Below, in pieces: positions 37,320-45,629 of a DNA stretch of 64,000 nucleotides (the stretch's first letter is position 1; every line of letters starts with the position of its first letter). The notes below the pieces were generated by a model. The model saw only the letters and a program-made list of their open reading frames with translations. It had not been told where the DNA came from and made no database searches. This DNA comes from JADJWR01 sp963847675 (GTDB taxonomy: Bacteria > Pseudomonadota > Gammaproteobacteria > Burkholderiales > Burkholderiaceae_F), in NCBI GenBank assembly GCA_963847675.1, contig CAWKAP010000010.1:90028-154027 (forward strand). The letters run 5' to 3'. The translations under genes and the position numbers were made by a program.

Positions 37320-38393
37320 GTGGCGAGATTTCGTATCAACCGAAAGTCGAGGCTGGGCATCGGACAGCTCTTGTGGGGGCTGCTTGTCGTGGCCGCAGTG
37401 GTCAGCCTGTTCGTGCCCGATTCGGGGCAGGCGCAGCAGCCGGAGCTGAACCTCTATTCGGCGCGCCATTACCAGACTGACGAGGCGCTGTACGCCACTT
37501 TCACGAAGCAGACCGGCATCAGGATCAATCGCCTCGAACTCGGCGATGAACCGCTTCTACAGCGGTTGAGGAGCGAAGGCGCGAACAGCCCCGCCGATGT
37601 CGTGCTTCTGGTGGACGCGGCGCGGCTCTGGCGGGCGCAGGTCGATGGCCTGTTCCAGCCGGTCGACTCCAAGATTCTCAAGGATCGCATTCCGGCCCAG
37701 CTTCGCGCCAACGACGGCAGCTGGTACGGCTTTTCGACGCGGGCGAGGGTCATCGTCTACGACAAGGCGAAGGTCAGGCCGCAGGAGGTTGATACCTACG
37801 AGAAGCTGGCTGATCCGATCAACAAGGGCCGTGTCTGCACCCGATCGGGATCTCACCCCTACATGCTGTCGCTGCTCGGCGCCATGGTCGAGCGCAGCGG
37901 CGAAGCCGCGGCAGAGGCCTGGGCGCGCGGCATGGTCGCCAACATGGCGCGGCCGCCGCGTGGAGGCGACACCGATCAGATCCGCGCCGTTGCCAGCGGG
38001 GAGTGCGGCGTTGCGCTGACCAACAGCTACTACTGGGTCCGCCTGTTGCGCTCCGATGACCCGAAGGATCGGGAAGTCGTCCAGAGGGTCGGCTTTCTGT
38101 GGCCCAATCAGGCGACCTCCGGCACCCACGTGAACATTTCCGGCGGCGGGGTGGCCCGTCATTCGCCCAACCGCGCTGCGGCGATCCGCTTCCTCGAGTA
38201 TCTCGCCACGCCTCAGGCGCAGGCGCACTTTGCCGACGGCAACAACGAGTGGCCCGTCGTCCAGGGCGCCGAGACCCACAATGCGGCGCTCGCCTCGCTC
38301 GGCAAGTACAAGGCAGAGAGCGTGCCCGCTGCCTCGATCGGAAAGGGGCAGATCGCCGCGCAGCGCATCCTCGACCGCGTCGGCTATCGCTGA
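37320..38393 (+). CDS. fbpA: Ferric iron ABC transporter, periplasmic binding protein
   Basis: The Fe3+-binding partner of FbpB and FbpC. The 357-residue product has a signal peptide (IGQLLWGLLVVAAVVSLF, cleavage probably after QAQ) and starts its mature body with ELNLYSARHYQTDEALYATF, the FutA/FbpA signature. The likely iron-tyrosine segment is ALTNSYYWVRLL. The late HFADGNNEWPVV is also family-typical. The GTG at 37320 has a clear GGAGG site seven bases away; an ATG at 37239 would fall inside the Fur box, so I reject it. The transporter genes lie 18-20 kb upstream, an unusual separation. Confidence 0.93.
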   Translation: MARFRINRKSRLGIGQLLWGLLVVAAVVSLFVPDSGQAQQPELNLYSARHYQTDEALYATFTKQTGIRINRLELGDEPLLQRLRSEGANSPADVVLLVDAARLWRAQVDGLFQPVDSKILKDRIPAQLRANDGSWYGFSTRARVIVYDKAKVRPQEVDTYEKLADPINKGRVCTRSGSHPYMLSLLGAMVERSGEAAAEAWARGMVANMARPPRGGDTDQIRAVASGECGVALTNSYYWVRLLRSDDPKDREVVQRVGFLWPNQATSGTHVNISGGGVARHSPNRAAAIRFLEYLATPQAQAHFADGNNEWPVVQGAETHNAALASLGKYKAESVPAASIGKGQIAAQRILDRVGYR

Positions 38394-38684
38394 ACGGGCC
38401 TTCGGTCCTGCGCAGCCGCGCTTTTCAGGATGGGCCGATCCGGTAGTCGGGGCCGCAGCGGACAAAGCACGGTGTCGTGACCTTTGGTGGCGGCGACAAG
38501 GAGTCGTCCTGCGCCGCCCGCCCGGCGTTCGCTGAACGCTGCCAGTGTTCGGCGACTCCCGTCATGCGAATCGGTCGTGAGCCTGGATCCCCGTGGCCCG
38601 TGTGCGCCTTTCAGCCGGTGTGACGACGGCGACAGGCTCCTACAATGCGCGCCGGCCGGCTTGGGCACAACCGGTGAGTGAGCC
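38394..38684. other. Intergenic region between fbpA and yqaA
   Basis: About 290 bases with no gene on either strand that I can support. There is no clear terminator with a T-run after fbpA and no obvious repeat. Confidence 0.45.
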
Positions 38685-39125
38685 ATGATCGATTTTTCCG
38701 CCGAGGCCGGCTTCATCGGCCTGTTCATCGCGAGTTTCGTCTCGGCCACGATCCTGCCGGGCGGCTCCGAGATCGTGCTGATTGCGGTGATCCACAGCCA
38801 TCCGGAGGCGCTGCTGCAGGCGGTCGCGGTGGCGACAGTCGGCAACACGCTCGGCGGCATGACCTCCTATCTGCTCGGGCGCATGATCCCCAACCGCGCC
38901 GACAGCCGAGCCATCATCTGGCTGCATCGCTACGGCTACTGGGCGCTGCTGTTCTCGTGGGTGCCGCTATTCGGCGACGCCCTGTGCGTCGGCGCCGGCT
39001 GGCTGCGGTTCAATCCCTACCTATCGCTGCTGCTGTTCGCAGCCGGCAAGCTGTTCCGCTACATGCTGGTGGCCGGCGGCTGGGCCTGGATCGAGGCTGT
39101 CGGGTGGCCGTACTTCTTCGAATAG
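38685..39125 (+). CDS. yqaA: YqaA-family (DedA/SNARE-associated-like) membrane protein
   Basis: A 146-residue inner-membrane protein with four hydrophobic segments. The family features are AGFIGLFIASFVSATILPGGSE near the N-terminus (the re-entrant, glycine/proline-containing segment of the DedA fold), ATVGNTLGGMTSYLLGR, and LFSWVPLFGDALCVGAGWLR. DedA relatives include lipid flippases and scramblases; the YqaA branch itself is not characterised. The ATG at 38685 is preceded by GGTGAGTGAGCC. It lies 86 bases upstream of etfB and is on the same strand. Confidence 0.88.
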   Translation: MIDFSAEAGFIGLFIASFVSATILPGGSEIVLIAVIHSHPEALLQAVAVATVGNTLGGMTSYLLGRMIPNRADSRAIIWLHRYGYWALLFSWVPLFGDALCVGAGWLRFNPYLSLLLFAAGKLFRYMLVAGGWAWIEAVGWPYFFE

Positions 39126-39176
39126 AGTGCTGGCTCAGGCGCGTTGCGCGCCCGTGGGCGATGCAGGCGTGGTTCG

Positions 39177-39182
39177 TATAAT
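39177..39182 (+). promoter_or_regulatory. Likely -10 element upstream of etfB
   Basis: A perfect TATAAT lies 30 bases before the etfB ATG. A convincing -35 at the right distance is not visible, so this is only a candidate for the etf operon promoter. Confidence 0.4.
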
Positions 39183-39211
39183 CGCGGCAATTCTGCGGAG
39201 ACCTCGGCGCC

Positions 39212-39961
39212 ATGAAGATCCTTGTTTCGGTCAAGCGCGTCGTCGACTACAACGTGAAAGTCCGCGTGAAGTCCGACGGCAGCGGTGTGGACATCGCCAA
39301 CGTGAAGATGTCGATGAACCCCTTCGACGAGATCGCGGTCGAGGAAGCGGTGCGGCTCAAGGAGGCCGGCAAGGCCACGGAGATCGTGGCGGTGTCCTGT
39401 GGGGTGCCGCAGTGCCAGGAGACCTTGCGCACGGCGATGGCCATCGGCGCCGACCGCGCGATCCTCGTCGACACGGACGTCGAACTGCAGCCGCTGGCGG
39501 TCGCCAAGGTCCTCAAGGCGCTGGTCGACAGGGAAAAACCGCAACTGGTCCTGATGGGCAAGCAGGCGATCGACGACGACGCCAATCAGACGGCGCAGAT
39601 GCTTGCCGCCCTTTGCGGACTGCCGCAGGCGACCTTCGCGTCGAAGATGGTGGTCGACGGCGCTGCAGCGCAGGTGACACGCGAAGTGGACGGCGGTCTT
39701 GAAACGTTGTCCGTGAGCCTGCCGGCGGTCGTGTCGGTGGACCTGCGGATGAACGAGCCGCGCTACGTGACCCTGCCAAACATCATGAAGGCGAAGAAGA
39801 AGCCGCTGGAAACCATCAAGCCTGCAGATCTCGGCGTCGATCCGGCGCCGCGCATCAAGACGCTCAAGGTGGCTGAGCCGCCGTCGAGAAAGAGCGGCAT
39901 CAAGGTGCCGGACGTGGCCACGCTGGTTGCGAAACTGAAGAGCGAAGCCAAGGTGATCTGA
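39212..39961 (+). CDS. etfB: Electron transfer flavoprotein, beta subunit
   Basis: A 249-residue subunit that with EtfA takes electrons from acyl-CoA dehydrogenases and passes them to the quinone pool. It begins MKILVSVKRVVDYNVKVRV as in all EtfB proteins. The AMP-binding segment is GKQAIDDDANQTAQMLAALCG, and the signature VDLRMNEPRYVTLPNIMKAKKK is intact, including the lysines that are methylated in some bacteria. It is followed by etfA and an acyl-CoA dehydrogenase on the same strand, giving a complete electron path for beta-oxidation. Confidence 0.97.
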   Translation: MKILVSVKRVVDYNVKVRVKSDGSGVDIANVKMSMNPFDEIAVEEAVRLKEAGKATEIVAVSCGVPQCQETLRTAMAIGADRAILVDTDVELQPLAVAKVLKALVDREKPQLVLMGKQAIDDDANQTAQMLAALCGLPQATFASKMVVDGAAAQVTREVDGGLETLSVSLPAVVSVDLRMNEPRYVTLPNIMKAKKKPLETIKPADLGVDPAPRIKTLKVAEPPSRKSGIKVPDVATLVAKLKSEAKVI

Positions 39962-39986
39962 GGGCTCGTTCGAGCGGCAGGATCGT

Positions 39987-40002
39987 CCCCGCGCAGGCGG
40001 GG
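39987..40002 (+). other. Hairpin between etfB and etfA
   Basis: A 6-bp GC stem (CCCCGC/GCGGGG) with a GCAG loop is followed by TTTC. It may tune the ratio of etfB to etfA message or stabilise the transcript. It is too weak to call a terminator. Confidence 0.35.
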
Positions 40003-40025
40003 TTTCAAGTCCCAGGAGAAGCTGC

Positions 40026-40955
40026 ATGCCCGCACTTGTCATTGCCGAGCACGACAACAGCAATTTGAGGGCCCCGACCCTGAACACGGTCACCGCCGCG
40101 GCGAAGGCCGGCGGCGACGTCCATGTGCTGGTTGCCGGTAGTGGCTGCAAGGCCGTTGCCGAGCAGGCGGCGAAGATCAGCGGCGTCAGCAAGGTGCTGC
40201 ACGCCGATGCGCCGCAGCTCGCCGACGAACTGGCCGAAAACGTCGCGGCGCAGGCGCTGGCGGTGGCGAAGAACTACTCGCACGTGTTCGCGCCGGCGAC
40301 GGCCTTCGGCAAGAACGTGCTGCCGAGGCTGGCCGCGCTGCTCGACTGCGGGCAGGTCTCCGACATCATCAGCGTCGAGTCACCCGATACGTTTTCCCGG
40401 CCGATCTACGCCGGCAACGCGATCGCCACGGTACAGGCCACCGATCCGATCAAGGTCATCAGCGCGCGACCCACGAACTTCGAGGCGGCGGGTGATGGCG
40501 GCGCGGCGGCGATCGAGGAACTGGCGGCCGTCGCCGACTCCGGGCTGTCGAAGTTCGTCGGCCGCGAGATTGCCAAGAGCGACCGGCCCGAACTGCAGGG
40601 TGCCAAGGTCGTCGTCTCCGGCGGCCGCGGCATGGGTTCCGCGGAAAATTTCAAGCTTCTCGAGCCGCTCGCCGACAAGCTCGGCGCCGCGCTTGGCGCC
40701 TCGCGCGCCGCGGTCGATGCCGGCTTCGCGCCGAACGACTGGCAGGTCGGTCAGACCGGCAAGGTGGTGGCACCTGAGCTCTATGTCGCGGTGGGCATCT
40801 CCGGGGCGATCCAGCATCTGGCCGGCATGAAGGACAGCAAGGTGATCGTGGCGATCAACAAGGATCCCGAGGCGCCGATCTTCTCGGTCGCCGACTACGG
40901 CCTGGTGGCCGATCTGTTTGAAGCGGTGCCGCAGCTGGTCAACGAGCTCGGCTGA
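40026..40955 (+). CDS. etfA: Electron transfer flavoprotein, alpha subunit
   Basis: A 309-residue FAD-binding partner of EtfB. It starts MPALVIAEHDNSNLR. The C-terminal FAD domain holds VVSGGRGMGSAENF, GQTGKVVAPELYVAVGISG and the full signature AIQHLAGMKDSKVIVAINKD. The ATG at 40026 has an AGGAG site. The length is normal for bacterial EtfA. Co-directional with etfB (64-base gap, containing a small hairpin) and an acyl-CoA dehydrogenase. Confidence 0.97.
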   Translation: MPALVIAEHDNSNLRAPTLNTVTAAAKAGGDVHVLVAGSGCKAVAEQAAKISGVSKVLHADAPQLADELAENVAAQALAVAKNYSHVFAPATAFGKNVLPRLAALLDCGQVSDIISVESPDTFSRPIYAGNAIATVQATDPIKVISARPTNFEAAGDGGAAAIEELAAVADSGLSKFVGREIAKSDRPELQGAKVVVSGGRGMGSAENFKLLEPLADKLGAALGASRAAVDAGFAPNDWQVGQTGKVVAPELYVAVGISGAIQHLAGMKDSKVIVAINKDPEAPIFSVADYGLVADLFEAVPQLVNELG

Positions 40956-41035
40956 GATTTCGCTCTCGATGCGGGGCGCAGCGCCACGGCGTCGACCGTA
41001 GGCCTGTGCCCCGCGGCACCTTCGAAGGAACCGAC

Positions 41036-42841
41036 ATGACCTACTCCGCGCCCGTGAAGGACATGATGTTCGTGATGCGCGAACTGGCCGATCTGGAAGA
41101 GATCCAGCGGTTGCCCGGCGGCGAGGATGCGACCGATGAAACCGTGGCCGCCGTGCTCGAGGAAAACGCCCGCTTCATGACCGAGGTCGTGGCACCGCTG
41201 AACTGGACCGGAGACATCAAGCCGGCGACGTGGAACGACGGCGAAGTCACGACGACGCCGGGCTTCAAAGAGGCGTTCCGGCAGTTCGTCGAGGCCGGGT
41301 GGCAGGGCGTGCAGCACCCGCAGCAGTACGGCGGGCAGGGCCTGCCCAAGCTGGTGGCCACGGCCTGCACGGAGATGCTGCAGTCGGCGAACCTGTCGTT
41401 CGCCTTGTGTCCGCTGCTGACCGACGGCGCGATCGAGGCGCTGCTGACCGCAGGCAGCGAAGAACTGCGCGACAGGTACGTCGCGAAGCTGGTCGACGGC
41501 ACCTGGACCGGCACGATGAACCTCACCGAGCCTCAGGCCGGTTCCGATCTGGCGCTCGTGCGCACGCGTGCCGTCCGCCAGCCCGACGGCACCTACCGGA
41601 TCTCAGGCCAGAAGGTCTACATCACCTACGGCGAACACGACCTGGCAGAAAACATCGTGCACCTGGTGCTGGCACGGACGCCGGAGGCGCCCGAAGGCGT
41701 CAAGGGCATTTCGCTGTTCGTGGTGCCCAAACGCCTGATCAACGAGGACGGCACGCTCGGCAGGCGCAACGATGTCTATTGCGCATCGATCGAGCACAAG
41801 CTCGGCATCAAGGCGAGCCCGACGGCGGTGCTGCTGTTCGGCGACGACAAGGGCGAAGTCGGCCCCGGCGCGATTGGCCAATTGGTCGGCGAAGAAAACC
41901 GCGGCCTCGAGTACATGTTCATCATGATGAATGCAGCCCGCTTCCAGGTCGGCATGCAGGGCGTGGCAATTGCCGAGCGCGCCTATCAGAAGGCGGCGGC
42001 GTATGCGAGGGAGCGGGTGCAGAGCCGGGCCGTCGAGGGTTCGGCCGGGCCGGTGGCGATCATCGAGCACCCCGACGTGCGTCGCATGCTCATGTTCATG
42101 CGTTCTCACGCGGAGGCTGCGCGAGCCGTGGCTTATGTGGCCGCGGCATGGGCCGACATCTCGCACCGCCATCCGGACGCCGAAAGGCGCAGGCAGGCCA
42201 AGGGCATCTACGAATTCCTTGTGCCGATCGTGAAGGGCTGGTCTACCGAGATGTCGATCGACGTCGCGTCCGCGGGTGTCCAGGTACATGGGGGCATGGG
42301 CTACATCGAGGAAACCGGCGCCGCTCAGTTCTACCGGGATGCGCGCATCCTGACGATCTACGAGGGCACCACGGCGATCCAGGCCAACGATTTTGTCGGG
42401 CGCAAGACTGCGCGCGACGGCGGTGCGGTGGCGCGGGCCCTGATAGCGCAGATGCAGCAGACGGCTGCAGAACTTTCGGGCCGCGGCGAGGCCGATCTGG
42501 CGGCCATCGGCCGGCGCCTGGCAAGCGGCGCCGACGCCTATGCCGACGTCGTCGACTACGTGGTCACGCAGATGAAGGCGGACATCCGCGGCGTCTTCGC
42601 CGGTTCGGTGCCGTACCTGAAATTGGCCGGAATCGTTCACGGCGGCTGGCAACTGGCGCGTGCCGCCGAGGCGTCGGCGCGCGCGCTCGAGGCGGGCAGC
42701 GACGACCGTCCGTTTCATACCGCAAAGATCGCCACCGCGCGGTATTTCGCTGACCACGTCCTGACCGCGGCCGGCGGTCTCCGCGACAGCATCGTCGACG
42801 GCGCCTCCGGCGTCCTGGCGCTTTCCGCAGACCAGTTCTGA
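41036..42841 (+). CDS. Acyl-CoA dehydrogenase, long DmdC-like type
   Basis: A 601-residue flavoprotein, longer than classic ~385-residue acyl-CoA dehydrogenases because of an N-terminal extension (TYSAPVKDMMFVMREL) and an extra C-terminal domain. The FAD/substrate region is MNLTEPQAGSDLALVRTRA and the catalytic-glutamate motif is ILTIYEGTTAIQANDF. This architecture is typical of proteins annotated as 3-methylmercaptopropionyl-CoA dehydrogenase (DmdC), a group widespread in betaproteobacteria with few tested members. The ATG at 41036 has a GAAGGA site. It would deliver electrons to the EtfAB encoded just upstream. Confidence 0.93.
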   Translation: MTYSAPVKDMMFVMRELADLEEIQRLPGGEDATDETVAAVLEENARFMTEVVAPLNWTGDIKPATWNDGEVTTTPGFKEAFRQFVEAGWQGVQHPQQYGGQGLPKLVATACTEMLQSANLSFALCPLLTDGAIEALLTAGSEELRDRYVAKLVDGTWTGTMNLTEPQAGSDLALVRTRAVRQPDGTYRISGQKVYITYGEHDLAENIVHLVLARTPEAPEGVKGISLFVVPKRLINEDGTLGRRNDVYCASIEHKLGIKASPTAVLLFGDDKGEVGPGAIGQLVGEENRGLEYMFIMMNAARFQVGMQGVAIAERAYQKAAAYARERVQSRAVEGSAGPVAIIEHPDVRRMLMFMRSHAEAARAVAYVAAAWADISHRHPDAERRRQAKGIYEFLVPIVKGWSTEMSIDVASAGVQVHGGMGYIEETGAAQFYRDARILTIYEGTTAIQANDFVGRKTARDGGAVARALIAQMQQTAAELSGRGEADLAAIGRRLASGADAYADVVDYVVTQMKADIRGVFAGSVPYLKLAGIVHGGWQLARAAEASARALEAGSDDRPFHTAKIATARYFADHVLTAAGGLRDSIVDGASGVLALSADQF

Positions 42842-42974
42842 TTCCGGCGCTGGCCGGCGGCAGGCGATGCGCCGGTCATTCGCCCGAAGCGTGACCGCGA
42901 TCAGCGCCTGCGCGCAGGGAAACGCTACCGTCTGGCTCTGGAGGGCCTGTCCCGAGCCATAGACGGTCGCTATC

Positions 42975-43000
42975 GACAAAATTGGAACAATTCATTTGTC
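42975..43000. promoter_or_regulatory. Inverted repeat (candidate operator) before the rubrerythrin operon
   Basis: The arms GACAAA and TTTGTC flank an inner ATTG-GAA-CAAT repeat, a two-part dyad of 26 bases in a GC-rich setting. It overlaps the proposed -35 box, as expected for a repressor site. The regulator is unknown. Confidence 0.5.
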
Positions 43001-43024
43001 TTAGCGCCTCCCGGCTCGTAAGGT
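42996..43024 (+). promoter_or_regulatory. Weak sigma-70-like promoter before rubrerythrin
   Basis: TTGTCT (42996-43001) and TAAGGT (43019-43024) are 17 bases apart. The -10 match is poor, so this is a tentative call supported mainly by spacing and by the overlapping dyad. Confidence 0.3.
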
Positions 43025-43099
43025 TCTTTCTGCTTGGTGCCGCCGTCTCGAGCGGGGCGCCGGGTTTTCCTCTGTCCGATTCGAATCAGGAGATACCAC

Positions 43100-43522
43100 A
43101 TGGCACAGCTGAAAGGCTCGAAAACCGAAAACAATCTGAAGGAAGCGTTTGCCGGCGAATCGCAGGCCAATCGCCGCTACCTGTACTTCGCCTCCAAGGC
43201 CGACGTGGAGGGCTACAACGACGTCGCCGCCGTGTTCCGGTCGACTGCCGAAGGCGAGACCGGCCACGCGCACGGCCACCTGGAGTACCTTGAGCAGGTG
43301 GGCGATCCGGCGACCGGACTGCCGATCGGTCCGACCCGCTCCAACCTCAAGGCGGCGATTGCCGGCGAGACGCACGAGTACACGGACATGTACCCGGGCA
43401 TGGCAAAGGCGGCCCGTGAGGAAGGCTTCGACGAGATCGCCGACTGGTTCGAGACGCTGGCCAAGGCCGAGCGCTCCCACGCCAACAAGTTCCAGAAGAC
43501 GCTCGACTCGATCGCCGACTGA
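43100..43522 (+). CDS. Rubrerythrin-like diiron protein without rubredoxin domain
   Basis: A 140-residue ferritin-like protein. The four-helix bundle carries carboxylate and histidine ligands in FAGESQANRRYLYFASKA, AEGETGHAHGHLEYL, IAGETHEYTDMY and AKAERSHANKFQ. Full rubrerythrins end in a rubredoxin domain with two CxxC pairs; here the protein stops right after the last helix and contains no such cysteines. It probably reduces peroxide with electrons from another partner, perhaps the Fe-S protein encoded next. The ATG at 43100 has an AGGAGATACC site. First gene of a three-gene group that is conserved in related bacteria. Confidence 0.92.
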   Translation: MAQLKGSKTENNLKEAFAGESQANRRYLYFASKADVEGYNDVAAVFRSTAEGETGHAHGHLEYLEQVGDPATGLPIGPTRSNLKAAIAGETHEYTDMYPGMAKAAREEGFDEIADWFETLAKAERSHANKFQKTLDSIAD

Positions 43523-43530
43523 CGCGCCGA

Positions 43531-43558
43531 CGGGCCGCGCGCCGCGCGGCCCGCTTTT
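43531..43558 (+). terminator. Hairpin terminator after rubrerythrin
   Basis: A 10-bp GC stem (CGGGCCGCGC / GCGCGGCCCG) with a three-base loop is followed by CTTTT. It starts nine bases after the rubrerythrin stop. The short T-run may allow read-through into the Fe-S protein gene. Confidence 0.7.
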
Positions 43559-43624
43559 CACAGCGCGCTGGCGCGGTCTTCAGCGTCCTGTGAAAAGCAG
43601 AAACATCAATCCTCAGGAAAAGCC

Positions 43625-44977
43625 ATGACAGTCAGAGAAGGCAGTCTGGAGGCGCCGACCCGCCACGCGATCGACTGGAAGAGCCCGGCCTACTGGGACG
43701 AGGCGCAGCTCGACAAGGAGATGGAGCGCGTCTTCGACATCTGTCATGGCTGCCGGCGCTGCGTCAGCCTGTGCGGCTCGTTCCCGACGCTTTTCGATCT
43801 CGTCGACGAAGGTCCGACCGGGGAGGTCGATGGCGTGCCCAAGGACAGGTACAAGGACGTCGTCGACCAGTGCTACCTGTGCGACATGTGCTACATGAGC
43901 AAGTGCCCCTATGTCCCGCCGCATCCGTGGAACCTCGACTTTCCGCACCTGATGCTGCGTGCCAAGGCAGTGCATTTCAGGAAGCACGGCGCCAAGGCCG
44001 CCGACAGGTTCATGACGTCGACCGACAAGGTCGGGAGATTCGCCGGAATTCCGATCGTCACGCAGACGATCAACGCGGTGAACCGCACCGCCCCGGCGCG
44101 GGCGGCGATGGAGAGCACGCTCGGAATCGAGCGCACCGCGTGGCGGCCGGAATTCGCGCCGAAGAAGTTCCGCTCGCAGGCGCGATCCAATCCGAAGCGG
44201 CCTGTCAACGACGGCGAACGCACTCCGGGACGGGTCGCGATCTTCGCCACTTGCTACATCAACTACAACGAGCCGGGAATCGGCCATGACCTGATCGCGA
44301 TCCTCGAGCACAACGAGATCCCCTACATGCTCGTCGACAAGGAAGCATGTTGCGGCATGCCCAAGCTCGAGATCGGGGATCTCGATTCGGTCGAGCAGCT
44401 GAAGAACACGAATATTCCGCAGCTGGCCCGGCTGGCTCGTGACGGCTACGCGATTCTGACGTCGATCCCTTCCTGCACGCTGATGTTCAAGCAGGAACTG
44501 CCGCTGATGTTCCCTGACGACCCCGATGTGCAGGAGGTCAAGAAGGCGATGTGGGACCCGTTCGAGTACCTCGTCGCGCGCAACAGGGACGGCCTGCTGA
44601 AGACCGATTTCAAGAAACCGCTCGGCACGGTCTCGTATCACATCCCTTGCCATGGCCGCGTGCAGAACATCGGCAGGAAGACCGAAGAACTGCTGAAACT
44701 GCTGCCGGAAACGAAGGTCAATACGGTCGAGCGCTGCTCGGGTCATTCCGGCATCTGGGGCACGCGCAAGGAATTTCACGCCATGGCGATGAAGATCGGC
44801 AGGCCGGTCTTCAAGAGCATGGCGGGCGCGCAGCCTGACTACATCAGTTCGGACTGCCAGCTGGCCGGCCATCACATCGAGCAGGGCATCGAGCGCCACG
44901 CTGCCGAAGCGCTGGGCGGCAAGAAACCCGAAGTCGCACATCCCATCACGCTCGTGCGCATTGCGTACGGCATCTGA
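43625..44977 (+). CDS. Heterodisulfide-reductase/GlpC-like Fe-S protein
   Basis: A 450-residue soluble redox protein. Two [4Fe-4S] motifs lie near the N-terminus: CHGCRRCVSLC and CYLCDMCYMSKCP. Two cysteine-rich (CCG-type) domains follow. The first is standard (ATCYINYNEPGIG ... ACCGMP); in the second (HIPCHGRVQNIG ... RCSGHSG) the first cysteine of CCG is kept but the second is serine. It is related to GlpC and HdrB-type subunits, which pass electrons to quinones or thiols. Between rubrerythrin and DUF3501 it is the likely electron donor of a peroxide-reducing system. The function is inferred from context. Confidence 0.88.
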   Translation: MTVREGSLEAPTRHAIDWKSPAYWDEAQLDKEMERVFDICHGCRRCVSLCGSFPTLFDLVDEGPTGEVDGVPKDRYKDVVDQCYLCDMCYMSKCPYVPPHPWNLDFPHLMLRAKAVHFRKHGAKAADRFMTSTDKVGRFAGIPIVTQTINAVNRTAPARAAMESTLGIERTAWRPEFAPKKFRSQARSNPKRPVNDGERTPGRVAIFATCYINYNEPGIGHDLIAILEHNEIPYMLVDKEACCGMPKLEIGDLDSVEQLKNTNIPQLARLARDGYAILTSIPSCTLMFKQELPLMFPDDPDVQEVKKAMWDPFEYLVARNRDGLLKTDFKKPLGTVSYHIPCHGRVQNIGRKTEELLKLLPETKVNTVERCSGHSGIWGTRKEFHAMAMKIGRPVFKSMAGAQPDYISSDCQLAGHHIEQGIERHAAEALGGKKPEVAHPITLVRIAYGI

Positions 44978-45000
44978 ACCGAAGGAGTCTGGAGTTGAAC

Positions 45001-45585
45001 ATGGCCGCGATTTCCCGTGACAGCCTGCTTTCCCTCGAGGCCTATGCGAAGAGCCGCAAGGATTTCCGCGCGAAGGTCATCGCGCACAAGAAGAACCGCA
45101 CGCTGAATCTCGGCGGGCACGTGACGCTGATCTTCGAGGATGAGCTGACGATCCGCTACCAGATCCAGGAGATGCTGCGCATCGAAAAGACCTTCGAAGA
45201 GGAAGGCATCCAGGACGAACTCGACGCGTACAACCCGCTGGTGCCGGACGGCACCAACCTGAAGGCGACGATGATGATCGAGTACGACGATCCGGAGGTC
45301 CGCAAGCGTGAGCTGGCCAGGCTGATCGGCATCGAGGACAAGGTCTACGTGCAGGTCGACGATTTCGACAAGGTGTACGCGATCGCCGACGAGGACCTCG
45401 AGCGGGAGAACGAGGAAAAGACCTCTTCGGTCCATTTCCTGCGCTTCGAGTTCACGGCGCCGATGATCGCCGCACTGAAGAAAGGCGCCGCACTGGCCGT
45501 CGGCATCGACCATCCCAACTACGCGGTGCGCGTCGACGAGGTGGCGCCGAACGTGCAGACGGCGCTGGTCGGGGATTTCGCCTGA
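45001..45585 (+). CDS. DUF3501 family protein
   Basis: A 194-residue soluble protein with no known fold function. The family markers are YAKSRKDFRAKVIAHKKNRT, HVTLIFEDELTIRYQIQEML, RIEKTFEEEGIQDELDAYNP and a C-terminal RFEFTAPMIAALKKGAAL. It is rich in acidic and basic residues and has no cysteine cluster. DUF3501 genes regularly follow a rubrerythrin and a GlpC-like Fe-S gene, so the three probably work together in oxidative-stress defence. The ATG at 45001 follows AAGGAGTCTGG. Confidence 0.9.
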   Translation: MAAISRDSLLSLEAYAKSRKDFRAKVIAHKKNRTLNLGGHVTLIFEDELTIRYQIQEMLRIEKTFEEEGIQDELDAYNPLVPDGTNLKATMMIEYDDPEVRKRELARLIGIEDKVYVQVDDFDKVYAIADEDLERENEEKTSSVHFLRFEFTAPMIAALKKGAALAVGIDHPNYAVRVDEVAPNVQTALVGDFA

Positions 45586-45629
45586 AGCGACGCGACGCCG
45601 GCGAGACGGATGACGGCGCAGCCGCCGCG

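Noticed and set aside
37239..38393. Upstream ATG (37239) as the start of fbpA
   Set aside because: It lies inside the Fur box, lacks a ribosome site, and adds a non-conserved leader; the GTG at 37320 has a good GGAGG site before a normal signal peptide.
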